Positions 35,721 to 44,338 of a DNA stretch of 64,000 nucleotides are shown piece after piece. The first letter of the stretch is position 1, and the number at the start of each line of letters is the position of its first letter. This stretch comes from Actinomycetota bacterium (GTDB taxonomy: Bacteria > Actinomycetota > UBA4738 > HRBIN12), in NCBI GenBank assembly GCA_026003015.1, contig BPGL01000002.1, positions 1-64,000 of the forward strand, given 5' to 3'. Made by a program: the position numbers and the translations under genes. The notes under the pieces are model-generated. The model was not told where the DNA came from, did not search any database, and saw nothing but the letters and a program-made list of their open reading frames with translations.

Positions 35721-36518
35721 ATGAGCGAGGATCTCCTGTACCAGACGGAGGTGAAGGCGGCCGTTCGCGCGGCCTACTCGACGATCGGCTCGGGCGGTGG
35801 CGAACCCGTGGCCCGGCGCCTGTACACCGAGGAGCAGCTCGCCGGGCTTCCGGCCGGCGCGATCGCGTGGGCGCTCGGGGTGGGCAACCCGGTCCTGCAC
35901 GCAGGGCTCCGTCCCGGAGAGACCGTCCTCGATCTCGGCTCCGGCGGTGGGATCGACACGATCCTGGCCGCGCGGGAGGTCGGCCCCGCGGGGCGGGCGA
36001 TCGGGATCGATCTGCTCGACGAGATGGTGGAGCGGGCCCGGGGTCACGCGCGGGAGGCGGGGGTCGAGCATTGGACCGAGTTCCGGCGGGGCGAGATGGA
36101 GGACATCCCGCTCCCCGACGCGAGCGTGGACGTCGTGATCTCGAACGGCGTGATCAACCTGTCGCCCCGGAAGTCCCGCGTCCTCGCCGAGATCCACCGG
36201 GTGCTCCGACCCGGCGGCCGGATGTGCGTCGCCGACCTCACCGTTGAGGACGACCTCCCACCGGAGGTCCTCACGAGCGACGCCGCCTGGGCCGGCTGAG
36301 TGTCGGGGGCCATGGCGGAGCGTGTCTTCGCCCGGAAGATGGAGAAGGTGGGGTTCGCCGACGTGTGGATCGGCGAGAGGATCCCCTACGGGATCCGCGA
36401 CGCCGCGCTCTACCCGCTCTTCACGCAGGACCTGATCCGGCTCATGGAGCGGCTGATCCCGCCCGAGCGGCAGGGCTCCGTCGCGATCGGCGTGATCGCG
36501 AAGGCCCGCAAGCCGTGA
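35721..36518 (+). CDS. ArsM-like SAM methyltransferase, putative selenoprotein (Sec193)
   Basis: 265 residues reading through an in-frame TGA at 36297-36299. The SAM-binding core is intact: VLDLGSGGGIDT (~69), the acidic end of strand 2 (GIDLLDEM, ~95) and SNGVINLSPRKSRVLAEIHRVLRPGGR. The frame continues past TGA as VSGAMAERVFARKMEKVGF, the normal ArsM C-terminal region, and stops at 36516. In arsenite methyltransferases this site is W-x-x-C-x-x-G-A, so UGA replaces the third arsenic-binding Cys. The other two canonical Cys are Val54 (LGVGNP) and Gly143 (SNGVINL). A SECIS-like hairpin follows the UGA, and selA/selB are in the window. The substrate is therefore uncertain: arsenic, selenium or another metalloid or thiol. 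Confidence 0.85.
36314..36332 (+). promoter_or_regulatory. SECIS-like hairpin after the UGA codon
   Basis: GGCGGAG (36314-36320) pairs with CTTCGCC (36326-36332), seven pairs including one G-U, around loop CGTGT. The loop begins 21 nt after the UGA and carries G in its second position. Bacterial SECIS elements sit in the coding region with the apical loop roughly 16-37 nt after UGA and a G in the first two loop bases. It would recruit SelB bearing Sec-tRNA. Confidence 0.7.
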
Positions 36519-36530
36519 GCGGCCGAGGAC

Positions 36531-36579
36531 GGTCGCGCCCACGCCCTGAGCGTCCCTGACCCGCGGCCCGGGCGCGACC
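36531..36579. terminator. Candidate bidirectional terminator
   Basis: A perfect 10-bp inverted repeat, GGTCGCGCCC (36531-36540) and GGGCGCGACC (36570-36579), with a 29-nt spacer, lies between the convergent methyltransferase and tRNA-Ser genes. No T-run. Symmetry and position between convergent units suggest termination in both directions. Confidence 0.45.
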
Positions 36580-36597
36580 CTCGACCGCGCGCCCTCG

Positions 36598-36682
36598 CGG
36601 TGGCCGCGGGATTCGAACCCGCGAGGGGTTGCCCCCTACACGCTCTCCAGGCGTGCCCCTTCGTCCGCTCGGGCAGGCCACC
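36598..36682 (-). tRNA. tRNA-Ser (GGA)
   Basis: 85-nt type II tRNA with a long variable arm. Acceptor GGTGGCC pairs with GGCCACC; anticodon loop centre reads TGGAG with GGA; T arm GGTTCGAATCC. Discriminator G, no encoded CCA. Confidence 0.93.
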
Positions 36683-36728
36683 GCCGGCAGTGTAGCCCGC
36701 GCGATGCGCCTGCCTCCGAGCCCCTCCG

Positions 36729-36818
36729 CGGAGGCGACAGGATTCGAACCTGTGAGGGGTGGGTTAGACCCCTAACCGCTTTCGAGGCGGTCCCGTTCGG
36801 CCGCTCCGGCACGCCTCC
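36729..36818 (-). tRNA. tRNA-Ser (CGA)
   Basis: 90-nt type II tRNA. Acceptor GGAGGCG pairs with CGCCTCC; anticodon stem CCGCC..., loop with CGA; long variable arm; T arm GGTTCGAATCC. Discriminator G, no encoded CCA. Forms a pair with the tRNA-Ser(GGA) gene 46 bp downstream. Confidence 0.93.
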
Positions 36819-36856
36819 GATCGCGCAGTCTACAGGGGACGGGTCTGCCGGCCGAC

Positions 36857-37284
36857 TCACCGGCGCGCGCGGAAGAAGTCCCGCAGGAGCTCGCCGCACG
36901 CCTCGGCGAGCACGCCGGAGGTGAGCTCGACCCGGTGGTTCAGCCTCGGGTCCTGGAGGAGGTTCCCGAGCGAGCCGGCAGAACCCGGCCTTCGGGTCGG
37001 GGGCGCCGACGACGACGCGGTCGACGCGCGCGAGCACGAGCGCGCCCGCGCACATCGCGCACGGCTCGAGGGTCACGTACGCGGTGTGGCCCTCCAGACG
37101 CCAGCTCCCCGCTCGCTCGGCAGCGGCTCGCAGGGCGAGCACCTCCGCGTGCGCGGTCGGGTCTCGGCGCAGCTCGCGCTCGTTCCCGGCGCGAGCGACC
37201 ACCCCGTCTCCCCGGACGACGACGCAGCCGATCGGCACGTCGCCGTGCTCGGCGCAGGCGCGCGCGGCCTCGAGGGCCTCGCGC
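36857..37284 (-). CDS. tadA: tRNA adenosine(34) deaminase (one frameshift)
   Basis: Makes inosine at the wobble base of tRNA-Arg(ACG), which is itself encoded at 52320. From ATG 37284: MREALEAARACAEHGDVPIGCVVV, zinc motifs TAHAEV (His, Glu) and LEPCAMCAGAL (two Cys). One extra base near 36977 breaks DPKAGFC / GSLGNLLQDPRLNHRVEL; the second part completes a normal C-terminus ending FFRARR. Corrected length ~142 residues, typical. tadA is essential where only tRNA-Arg(ACG) reads CGN, so an error is likely. Confidence 0.88.
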
Positions 37285-37299
37285 ATCCAGCGCTCGTCC

Positions 37300-37650
37300 T
37301 CAGGAAGCCCCGAACTCCTCGAGGCGTTCATCGTCGATCCCGAAGTGGTGCGCGACCTCGTGCACGACGGTGCGTCGGATCTCCTCGCGAACGCGCGCCT
37401 CGTCGTGACCGGCGACGGCCATGATCGTGGCGCGGAACAAGGTGATCGTGTCGGGCGCCACCCACGTGTAACCGCCCCCGCGCTCGGTGAGCGGCACCCC
37501 GTGGTACAGGCCGAGGAGGTCGCGCTCCTCCGGCGGCGGGAGGTCCTCGACGAGCACCTCGACGTTGTCCATCGCGTCCCGGACCCAATCGGGCAGCCCG
37601 TCCAACGCCTCGGCGACGAGCTCCTCGAAGCGCTCCCGGGTGATCGCCAT
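37300..37650 (-). CDS. Predicted zincin metallopeptidase (COG3824/DUF1025-like)
   Basis: 116 residues with the metalloprotease-like motif VVHEVAHHFGIDDERL near the C-terminus (HExxHxxG-DD). N-terminus MAITRERFEELVAEALDGLPDWV and the VEDLPPPEERDLLGLYHG segment match this small actinobacterial family, whose role is unknown. ATG 37650 is six bases after TAGGCT, which is the reverse reading of the pncB -10 box. Confidence 0.82.
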   Translation of the reverse strand: MAITRERFEELVAEALDGLPDWVRDAMDNVEVLVEDLPPPEERDLLGLYHGVPLTERGGGYTWVAPDTITLFRATIMAVAGHDEARVREEIRRTVVHEVAHHFGIDDERLEEFGAS

Positions 37651-37655
37651 ACGGG

Positions 37656-37662
37656 TAGCCTA
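37656..37662. promoter_or_regulatory. Bidirectional overlapping -10 boxes (TAGCCTA)
   Basis: TAGCCTA reads TAGCCT on the plus strand, seven bases before pncB ATG 37669. On the minus strand it reads TAGGCT, six bases before the metallopeptidase ATG 37650. The start codons are 18 bp apart with no Shine-Dalgarno, so one heptamer would serve two divergent leaderless transcripts. Confidence 0.6.
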
Positions 37663-37668
37663 CGTCGC

Positions 37669-39021
37669 ATGCCCGGTGGGCTCCTCACCGACCTGTACGA
37701 GCTGAACATGGCGGTCAGCTACCTGCGCCGAGGGATGACGGAGCCGGCGACCTTCAGCCTGTACGTTCGCGACCTTCCGCGAGCCCGGGGGTTCCTCGTC
37801 GCGGCCGGGCTCGAGGCCTGCCTGGACTTCCTGGAGGGCTTCGGCTTCGACGAGGACGAGCTCGCCTACCTGGCCTCGATCGGCTTCGAGGAGCGGGACC
37901 TCGCGGAGCTGCGGGCGCTCCGGTTCGACGGAGAGGTGTGGGCGGTCCCCGAGGGCACCGTGGTGTACGCGGCCGAGCCGATCCTCGAGGTCACCGCGCC
38001 GATCGCGGTCGCGCAGCTCGTCGAGACCTCGCTGCTGAACCGCGTGACGCTCCACACGACCCTCGCCACGAAGGCCGCCCGCTACGTGCTCGCCGCCCAG
38101 GGGCGCGACCTCGTGGACTTCTCGTTCCGGCGCACGCACGGGACACAGGCCGCGATGGCGGTCGCCCGTGCGTCGGCGATCGTCGGGTTCGTCGCGACGT
38201 CCAACGTCGAGGCGGCCCGCCGCTACGGGCTCGTGGCCACCGGCACGATGGCCCACTCTTTCGTCGAGGCGTTCCCCTCGGAGGAGCACGCGTTCCGCGC
38301 CTTCGCCGAGGATCACCCCGACCGAACGACCTTCCTCGTCGACACGTACGACACGCTGAACGGCGTGCGCACCGCGATCGCGGTCGCGCGCGAGTTGGGG
38401 CTGGAGGAGCGGCTCGGGGTGCGGCTGGACAGCGGTGACCTCGACCACCTCGCTCGGGAGACGCGCCGGCTCCTCGACGCGGCCGGCCTCGAGCGCGCTC
38501 GGATCTTCGCGAGCGGGGGTCTGGACGAGCACGAGGTCGCCGAGCTCGTGCGGGCCCAAGCCCCGGTCGACGCGTTCGGGATCGGCACCCAGCTCGGCGT
38601 CTCCGCCGACGCCCCCTACGTCGACACGGTCTACAAGCTCGTTGAGTACGCGGGGCGACCGGTCATGAAGCTCTCGGCGGCCAAGACCACGGCGCCGGGA
38701 CGCAAGCAGGTCTGGCGACGGCCGGTCGGCGAGCACGCCGACGTCCTGGGGCTGCGCGACGAGGACGGCCCCGCCGGGTGGACCCCGCTCCTCGAGCCCG
38801 CGATGGCGCACGGGCGGCGGACCCGGCCCGACCCCGACATCCCCGCGATCCGGGAGCGGTTCCGCGCCGACCTCGAGCGGGTACCGGCCAAGGCTCGGCG
38901 CCTGCAGCACGCCGAGCGCGTGACCGTCGAGCGCTCGGCGGCCCTCCGGGACCTCACCGCCGAAGCCCGTGAGGACGCGCTCGACCGCGCCGGCATCGGG
39001 GGACCGCGTGCCTCGGACTGA
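37669..39021 (+). CDS. pncB: Nicotinate phosphoribosyltransferase
   Basis: Joins nicotinate to PRPP in NAD salvage. About 450 residues: GLLTDLYELNMAVSYLRRG at the N-terminus, SLLNRVTLHTTLATKAARY, the active-site SFRRTHGTQAAM segment, GTMAHSFVEAF, LDSGDLDHLA and FGIGTQLGVSADAP (PRPP/ribose sites). Leaderless-type start. Overlaps the following hydrolase by 14 nt. Confidence 0.93.
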   Translation: MPGGLLTDLYELNMAVSYLRRGMTEPATFSLYVRDLPRARGFLVAAGLEACLDFLEGFGFDEDELAYLASIGFEERDLAELRALRFDGEVWAVPEGTVVYAAEPILEVTAPIAVAQLVETSLLNRVTLHTTLATKAARYVLAAQGRDLVDFSFRRTHGTQAAMAVARASAIVGFVATSNVEAARRYGLVATGTMAHSFVEAFPSEEHAFRAFAEDHPDRTTFLVDTYDTLNGVRTAIAVARELGLEERLGVRLDSGDLDHLARETRRLLDAAGLERARIFASGGLDEHEVAELVRAQAPVDAFGIGTQLGVSADAPYVDTVYKLVEYAGRPVMKLSAAKTTAPGRKQVWRRPVGEHADVLGLRDEDGPAGWTPLLEPAMAHGRRTRPDPDIPAIRERFRADLERVPAKARRLQHAERVTVERSAALRDLTAEAREDALDRAGIGGPRASD

Positions 39022-40216
39022 CACGGCGCCGCCGCGCCGCCGCCGGCTGCGCCGGCTGGTGCTCGCGGCGCTGGTCGCGGTCGCCGTGTTCCACGCCGCC
39101 GGCGGCTGGTACTTCGCCAACGAGATCGAACGGCGGGCGCTCGACGGCGCGGCGCGCCGGGCCTCGACCCGACCCGATCCCACGATCGAGGTCCTCGCGG
39201 TGGACGAGGACCCCCTCGTCCCCGGCGGGGGCGGCACGATCACCTTGCGCCTGCCCTCCGACTCCGAAGCGCTCCTCGCCCGCGGCGTGTGGGGACTGCG
39301 GTGGGAGGACGGCTACGGGCAGGTCGCGGGCATCGTGACCCGCGACGGGGCGAGCGTCACGCGAGCGTTCCTCCTGGTGCGCGGCGGTCCGCCCGAGCCC
39401 GGCGAGCTCGTCGAGCTCGATCTGCGGGCCTGGCCCGACGCCGAAGCCGCCGGCCTGCCCGTACGCGACGTCGAGGTCCCGGGGCCGCTCGGGACCTACC
39501 CCGCGTGGTTCGTGCCCGGACGGGGCTCGACGTGGGCGATCGTCGTGCACGGCAACTCGATGGTTCGAACCGACGGGATCCGGTTGCTCACCGTGTTCGC
39601 GCGAGCCGGGCTCCCGGCCCTCGCGATCACGTACCGCAACGACGTCGGAGCCCCAGCGGATCCGAGCGACCGACTCGCGTACGGGCTCACCGAGTGGGCC
39701 GACCTCCAGGCGGCCGTGCGCTACGCGCTGGCGAAGGGCGCGCGCTCGATCGTCCTCGCGGGCTACTCGATGGGCGGCGGGATCATCATGGCCTTCCTGC
39801 AGCGCTCCGAGCTCGCCGACCGGGTACGCGCGGTCGTGCTCGACGCCCCGATGCTCGACCTATCCGCCACGGTGGACGACAACGCGACCCGCGAGCGCCT
39901 GCCGGTCGTGGGGCTCCCGCTGCCGCCCTCGATCACCTGGGCGGCGAAGACCCTCGCTGGGTGGCGCTTCGGTGTCGACTGGGAACGGCTCGACTACCTC
40001 GCCGACGTCTCGGCCTACCGAGGCCGGCGGTTCCTCGTCTTGCACGGGACGCGGGACGAGACCGTGCCGATCGCCACGAGCGAGCGGCTCCGAGGGTTGC
40101 TGCCCGAGCAGGTCCGGCTCGTCCGGTGTCCCGGCGCCGGGCACATCGAGTGCTGGAACCTCGACCCCGAGGCCTACGCCGCCGAGGTCCTCGCGTTCCT
40201 ACGGCGCGAGGCCTGA
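39008..40216 (+). CDS. Membrane-anchored alpha/beta hydrolase
   Basis: 402 residues from GTG 39008. One N-terminal membrane segment (LVLAALVAVAVFHAAGGWYF), then an external region and an alpha/beta hydrolase core: oxyanion HGNSM, nucleophile GYSMGGG, acid HGTRDETVP and His GAGHIE. Likely a serine esterase or lipase-like enzyme at the outer membrane face. The pncB overlap suggests cotranscription but no shared pathway is obvious. Confidence 0.84.
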   Translation: MPRTDTAPPRRRRLRRLVLAALVAVAVFHAAGGWYFANEIERRALDGAARRASTRPDPTIEVLAVDEDPLVPGGGGTITLRLPSDSEALLARGVWGLRWEDGYGQVAGIVTRDGASVTRAFLLVRGGPPEPGELVELDLRAWPDAEAAGLPVRDVEVPGPLGTYPAWFVPGRGSTWAIVVHGNSMVRTDGIRLLTVFARAGLPALAITYRNDVGAPADPSDRLAYGLTEWADLQAAVRYALAKGARSIVLAGYSMGGGIIMAFLQRSELADRVRAVVLDAPMLDLSATVDDNATRERLPVVGLPLPPSITWAAKTLAGWRFGVDWERLDYLADVSAYRGRRFLVLHGTRDETVPIATSERLRGLLPEQVRLVRCPGAGHIECWNLDPEAYAAEVLAFLRREA

Positions 40217-40290
40217 GGGCCACCGGGACGTCCCGACGCCTGCACCCTTGCGGACGGCCGGGCTGGACCCGACCGGCCGGGCGCGTGCGC

Positions 40291-40875
40291 TCAGGCCGTC
40301 GGGAGCCAGTCGGGTCGACCGGCCTCGTAGGCCTCGATCGCGTCGGTAACGCGAAGGGTGAGCCCGATGTCGTCGAGGCCCTCGAGCAGGCGCCAGCGGG
40401 TGTAGTCGTCGATCGGGAAGCCCGCCTCGATGCCCGGCGCCCGCACGGTGCGGGTCTCCAGATCGATCGTGATCTCGGTGGCGGGGTCGGCGAGCACCGC
40501 GTCCATCAGCGCGCGGACGGTCGAGGCTTCCAGCTCGACCGGCAGGACCCCGATCTTCGTGCAGTTCGTCCGGAAGATGTCGGCGAAGCTCGGTGCGATC
40601 ACGGCCCGGAACCCCGCGTCCTCGATCGCCCAGACCGCGTGCTCGCGGCTCGAGCCGCTGCCGAAGTTCGGCCCGGAGATCAGGATCGTGGCCCCCCGGT
40701 AGCGGGGGTCGTTCAGGACGAAGCCGGGGTCTTTGCGCCACTCGTCGAACAGGAACGCCCCGTAGCCGGTGCGCTCGATCCGCTTCAGGTACCGCGCCGG
40801 CACGATCTGGTCGGTGTCGACGTCGGAACGGTCCAGCGGCACCGCCCTGCCGGTATGGGTTCGGAACGGCCGCAC
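40291..40875 (-). CDS. leuD: 3-isopropylmalate dehydratase small subunit
   Basis: 194 residues; partner of LeuC in isomerising 2- to 3-isopropylmalate in leucine synthesis. Motifs: VDTDQIVPARYLKR, GPNFGSGSSREHAVWAI and FADIFRTNCTKIGVLPV. GTG 40875 lies two bases after the leuC stop with GGAGGAG upstream, so the two are translated together. Confidence 0.95.
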   Translation of the reverse strand: MRPFRTHTGRAVPLDRSDVDTDQIVPARYLKRIERTGYGAFLFDEWRKDPGFVLNDPRYRGATILISGPNFGSGSSREHAVWAIEDAGFRAVIAPSFADIFRTNCTKIGVLPVELEASTVRALMDAVLADPATEITIDLETRTVRAPGIEAGFPIDDYTRWRLLEGLDDIGLTLRVTDAIEAYEAGRPDWLPTA

Positions 40876-40877
40876 GG

Positions 40878-42269
40878 CTACAGCTCCTCCGGCGTGGCGA
40901 AGCGGCCGGCGACCGCGGTGGCCGCGGCGACCCGGGGGCTCACCAGGTGCGTGCGCCCCCCCTTGCCCTGGCGTCCCTCGAAGTTCCGGTTCGAGGTGCT
41001 GGCGCTCCGCTCCCCGGGGCGCAGCACATCCGGGTTCATCCCCAGGCACATCGAGCAGCCGGCACCGCGCCACTCGAAGCCGGCATCGGTGAAGATCCGA
41101 TCGAGCCCCTCGCGCTCGGCCTGCAGCTTCACCGCGACGCTGCCCGGAACGACGAGCCCGCGGATCCCCTCGGCGATCCGTCGCCCGGCGACGACCTCCG
41201 CCGCGACGCGCAGGTCCTCGATCCGCGAGTTCGTGCACGACCCGAGGAACACGACGTCGGGGCGGATCTCGCGGATCGGCGTCCCCGGCTCGAGGTCCAT
41301 GTAGGCGAGGGCACGCACGGCCGCCTCACGGCGCACGGGATCGTCGAACGCGTCCGGGTCGGGGACGACGTCGTCGATCGTCACCGACTGCGCCGGGTTC
41401 GTTCCCCAGCTCACGAACGGACGCAGCCCGCTCGCGTCGATCGCGACCTCCGCGTCGAACACCGCGTCCGGGTCGGAGGGCAGCGTCCGCCAGTCCTCGA
41501 GCGCCCGCTCCCACACCGCGCCCTTCGGCGCGTGCGGGCGACCCTCGACGTAGGCGAACGTCACGTCGTCGGGCGCCACCATGCCGGCGCGCGCACCCGC
41601 CTCGATCGACATGTTGCAGATCGTCATCCGGCCTTCCATCGACAGGGAACGGATCACGCTGCCCCGGTACTCCACGATGTGCCCGACCCCTCCGTCGGTG
41701 CCGATCCGATTGATGATGGCGAGGATCACGTCCTTGGCGCTGCAGTCAGCGGGCAGCTCGCCCTCGACCGCGATCGCCATCGTCTTCGCCCGCCGCTGCG
41801 GGAGCGTCTGGGTGGCCAGCACGTGCTCGACCTCGCTCGTACCGATCCCGAAGGCGAGCGCGCCGAACGCCCCGTGGGTCGACGTGTGCGAATCGCCGCA
41901 GACGATCGTCATCCCGGGAAGCGTGTAGCCCATCTCGGGGCCGATCACGTGGACGATCCCCTGGCCGGGCCCCCCCCACGGGTACAGGGTGATGCCGAAC
42001 TCCTCGGCGTTGGCGCGAAGGGCGTCCATCTGCCGCGCGCTCACGGGATCGGCGACCGGCCCCTCGGTCGTCGGGACGTTGTGGTCCATCGTCGCGACGG
42101 TGAGATCGGGTCGCCGTACCCGCCGACCGTGCAGCCGGAGCCCGTCGAAGGCCTGGGGGCTCGTCACCTCGTGGACGAGGTGCAGGTCGATGTAGAGCAG
42201 GTCCGGCTCGCCCTCCGCTCGGCGGACGACGTGACGCTCCCAGACCTTCTCGGCGAGCGTTCGTCCCAT
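40878..42269 (-). CDS. leuC: 3-isopropylmalate dehydratase large subunit
   Basis: 463 residues with the aconitase-type iron-sulfur cysteines in [11 protein letters not shown] and [11 protein letters not shown], plus [13 protein letters not shown] and [15 protein letters not shown] 42269 ([15 protein letters not shown]) has GGGAGGAGG upstream. First gene of leuCD, divergent from an IclR regulator that probably represses it. Confidence 0.96.
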   Translation of the reverse strand: MGRTLAEKVWERHVVRRAEGEPDLLYIDLHLVHEVTSPQAFDGLRLHGRRVRRPDLTVATMDHNVPTTEGPVADPVSARQMDALRANAEEFGITLYPWGGPGQGIVHVIGPEMGYTLPGMTIVCGDSHTSTHGAFGALAFGIGTSEVEHVLATQTLPQRRAKTMAIAVEGELPADCSAKDVILAIINRIGTDGGVGHIVEYRGSVIRSLSMEGRMTICNMSIEAGARAGMVAPDDVTFAYVEGRPHAPKGAVWERALEDWRTLPSDPDAVFDAEVAIDASGLRPFVSWGTNPAQSVTIDDVVPDPDAFDDPVRREAAVRALAYMDLEPGTPIREIRPDVVFLGSCTNSRIEDLRVAAEVVAGRRIAEGIRGLVVPGSVAVKLQAEREGLDRIFTDAGFEWRGAGCSMCLGMNPDVLRPGERSASTSNRNFEGRQGKGGRTHLVSPRVAAATAVAGRFATPEEL

Positions 42270-42331
42270 CGCGGTCGACCCGACCTCCTCCCGTGTCTCA
42301 CACCGTGGGAAATGTGGTACCGATATGTGGG
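42270..42331. promoter_or_regulatory. leuC-IclR divergent control region
   Basis: The 62-bp gap holds the leuC ribosome site (GGGAGGAGG, minus strand) and a region rich in repeats: ATGTGG occurs twice 14 bp apart around GGTACC, and GTGGGA occurs near both ends (42305 and ~42327). Such repeats between an IclR gene and leuCD are the expected place for an LtbR/NdgR-type operator; the exact site is not resolved by eye. Confidence 0.45.
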
Positions 42332-43093
42332 ATGGCCAGGATAGCACGGAACAGCGGGGTCGGGGTCCTCGACCGGTGCGTGGCGATCCTCGAAGCGGTC
42401 GCGAACGGCGCCCGCACGGCCGGGGAGGTCGCGTCGCGCACGAGCCTGCCGCGCTCGACGACGCATCGCCTGCTCGTCGCGCTCGTGGCCCACGGCCTCC
42501 TCGCGCGGGCGGCCGGTGACGGCTTCCGGCTCGGTCCGCGCCTGCGCGCGCTCGCTGGGTCGGCCGAGGAGCCCGACCCAGCGGCGGTCGCCGGACCGGT
42601 CCTGGAACGGCTCGCCGCGACGACCGGTGAGAGCGCCCAGCTGTACATCCGTGTCGGCGACGAGCGCGTCTGCGTCGCCTCCGCCCAGTCGACGAACGAG
42701 CTGCGCACGATCGTGCCGGTGGGAGCCAGGCTCCCGATCACGCACGGGTCGGCCGGAAAGGTGGTGATGGCCTGGCTGGAGCCCGAGGAACGACGCCGCC
42801 TCGCCGCGCGGGTCGAGCCGCGCACCCCCGCCACCCCGACGGGGGAGCAACTCCTACGGGAGCTCGCGAGCATCCGGCGTCGCGGCTGGGCCGTGAGCCT
42901 CGGTGAGCGCGAGGCGGGCGTGGGCAGCGTGAGCGCGCCGGTCGTGGCGCCCGACGGATCGCTCGTCGGAGTGGTTTCGATCAGCGGGCCGGTGACCCGT
43001 CTAGACCGACGTCGGTCGGCACGGCTTGCGCCGGCGGTCGTCGAAGCCGCTCGGGCGCTCGGTCACGCGATCGCCACTCAGCATTCGACCTAG
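42332..43093 (+). CDS. IclR-family regulator (LtbR/NdgR-like)
   Basis: 253 residues. N-terminal winged helix ([40 protein letters not shown]) and C-terminal IclR effector domain ([58 protein letters not shown]). Divergent from leuCD, the arrangement of LtbR/NdgR in other actinobacteria, which control leucine genes. Convergent 4-nt overlap with the DUF3179 gene. Confidence 0.88.
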   Translation: MARIARNSGVGVLDRCVAILEAVANGARTAGEVASRTSLPRSTTHRLLVALVAHGLLARAAGDGFRLGPRLRALAGSAEEPDPAAVAGPVLERLAATTGESAQLYIRVGDERVCVASAQSTNELRTIVPVGARLPITHGSAGKVVMAWLEPEERRRLAARVEPRTPATPTGEQLLRELASIRRRGWAVSLGEREAGVGSVSAPVVAPDGSLVGVVSISGPVTRLDRRRSARLAPAVVEAARALGHAIATQHST

Positions 43094-44259
43094 GGACGTC
43101 CGAAGATCCGGGTGTCCGGGTGGAAGGCAGCCCAATCGAACCAGAAGCTCTCGATCGCGATCGCGGGAACGAGCTCCTCGCCGGCGAGCTCTCCGGCGAC
43201 GGCGTGGCCCGTGATGTCCCACGTGCTGCCGGTCTGTTCGTCCCGGATCCCCTCACCCGTTGCAACGAACGTCAGCGTTCGTCCGTCGAGGGTGGGAACG
43301 TATGCAACAGCGGCACCGACGTCGCGCGCGTCCGCGATCCTGCCCGCGTCCAGGGCCGAGGCCGTTCCCGCCTTCCAGAAGACCGCGATCGGCGCGTCGC
43401 CGACCGACGTCGACACCGCCGCCCAGCCGCCCACCGCCCGATCACGCAGCTCCGAGTACGGGAAGGCCACGGTGTCGGAGGCGGTCTTCACCCCGATCAC
43501 GCGCTCGGTTGCCGGCAGGCGCTCGTCGAGCTCGCCCGTGAACAGGAAGGGCTGGTCGCTCGAGTCGTAGAACTCGTACGGGTTGGTGCCGTACGGGCGC
43601 TCGTGGCCCGTGTCGCGAGACAGCACCTTGCCCTGCGGATAGGCGGCGCGCCAGTCGCCGAACGACAGGACTCGCGCTGGCACGAAGGTCAGCTGCTCGC
43701 CGACGAGCTCTCCGATGATCGCCTGCCCCGTCGCTTGAGCCCAGTACGTCTCGGTCTGACGGTCGTACATCACGAGGTTCGACCGGTAGAGCATCCCCGA
43801 CGTTCCGAAATCGAGCAGGCGCCCTCCGATCGTCGGCCGCTCGAAGGCGATGCCCGTGTTGCACAGCGGACAGTACGTGACGGCGATAGGAACGCCTCCG
43901 ATGACGTCGTTGACGATCTCGTGCCACGTCATGATCTGGAGGGGGTAGGCGCGCGCATCGCCATCGATCTCCACCGCCAAGACGGGCTCCCGATCGGCGA
44001 GCCAGTCCGCGTCGCCCGGGCCGATGAACCTCGGGTCGTCGATCGGAGGGATCCCGTCGGGCGGGGGCCCTCCCCGGATCAGGTCCTCGGGGTCGACGAG
44101 CGGCCTTATGCCTTCGCCGTCCTTCTCGGCCTTCGTGGCTTCGGCCGCTTCGGACGCGCGTCGGCCGAGGTCACCGCCCGCCGAACAGGCCGCAGCAAGG
44201 AGCCCCAAGGCCACGACCAGGGCGGGCCAGCGGAACCCGGCATCCGGCAACCAGGACAT
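43090..44259 (-). CDS. DUF3179-family lipoprotein
   Basis: 389 residues. Lipoprotein-type signal (LVVALGLLAAACSAG). DUF3179 hallmark VTYCPLCNTGIAFER near residue 130 with two cysteines, then GTSGMLYRSNLVMYDRQTETYWAQ and GKVLSRDTGHERPYG. Function of the family is unknown; Cys-X2-Cys and His residues suggest metal or redox chemistry outside the cell. Divergent from a TlpA-type thioredoxin with about 80 bp between them, which could be a partner. Confidence 0.87.
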   Translation of the reverse strand: MSWLPDAGFRWPALVVALGLLAAACSAGGDLGRRASEAAEATKAEKDGEGIRPLVDPEDLIRGGPPPDGIPPIDDPRFIGPGDADWLADREPVLAVEIDGDARAYPLQIMTWHEIVNDVIGGVPIAVTYCPLCNTGIAFERPTIGGRLLDFGTSGMLYRSNLVMYDRQTETYWAQATGQAIIGELVGEQLTFVPARVLSFGDWRAAYPQGKVLSRDTGHERPYGTNPYEFYDSSDQPFLFTGELDERLPATERVIGVKTASDTVAFPYSELRDRAVGGWAAVSTSVGDAPIAVFWKAGTASALDAGRIADARDVGAAVAYVPTLDGRTLTFVATGEGIRDEQTGSTWDITGHAVAGELAGEELVPAIAIESFWFDWAAFHPDTRIFGRP

Positions 44260-44338
44260 CGCTACCCCCTAGGTCGCCGCAGACCTCCGTGCGATTCCGC
44301 GAGCGTTCGGTCGGTCGCTCAGCGGGATAGGCTGCGTC

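Noticed and set aside
36297-36299. TGA as a true stop codon of the methyltransferase
   Set aside because: It would remove the conserved ArsM C-terminal region, which continues in frame, and it occupies the position of a conserved Cys next to a SECIS-like hairpin.
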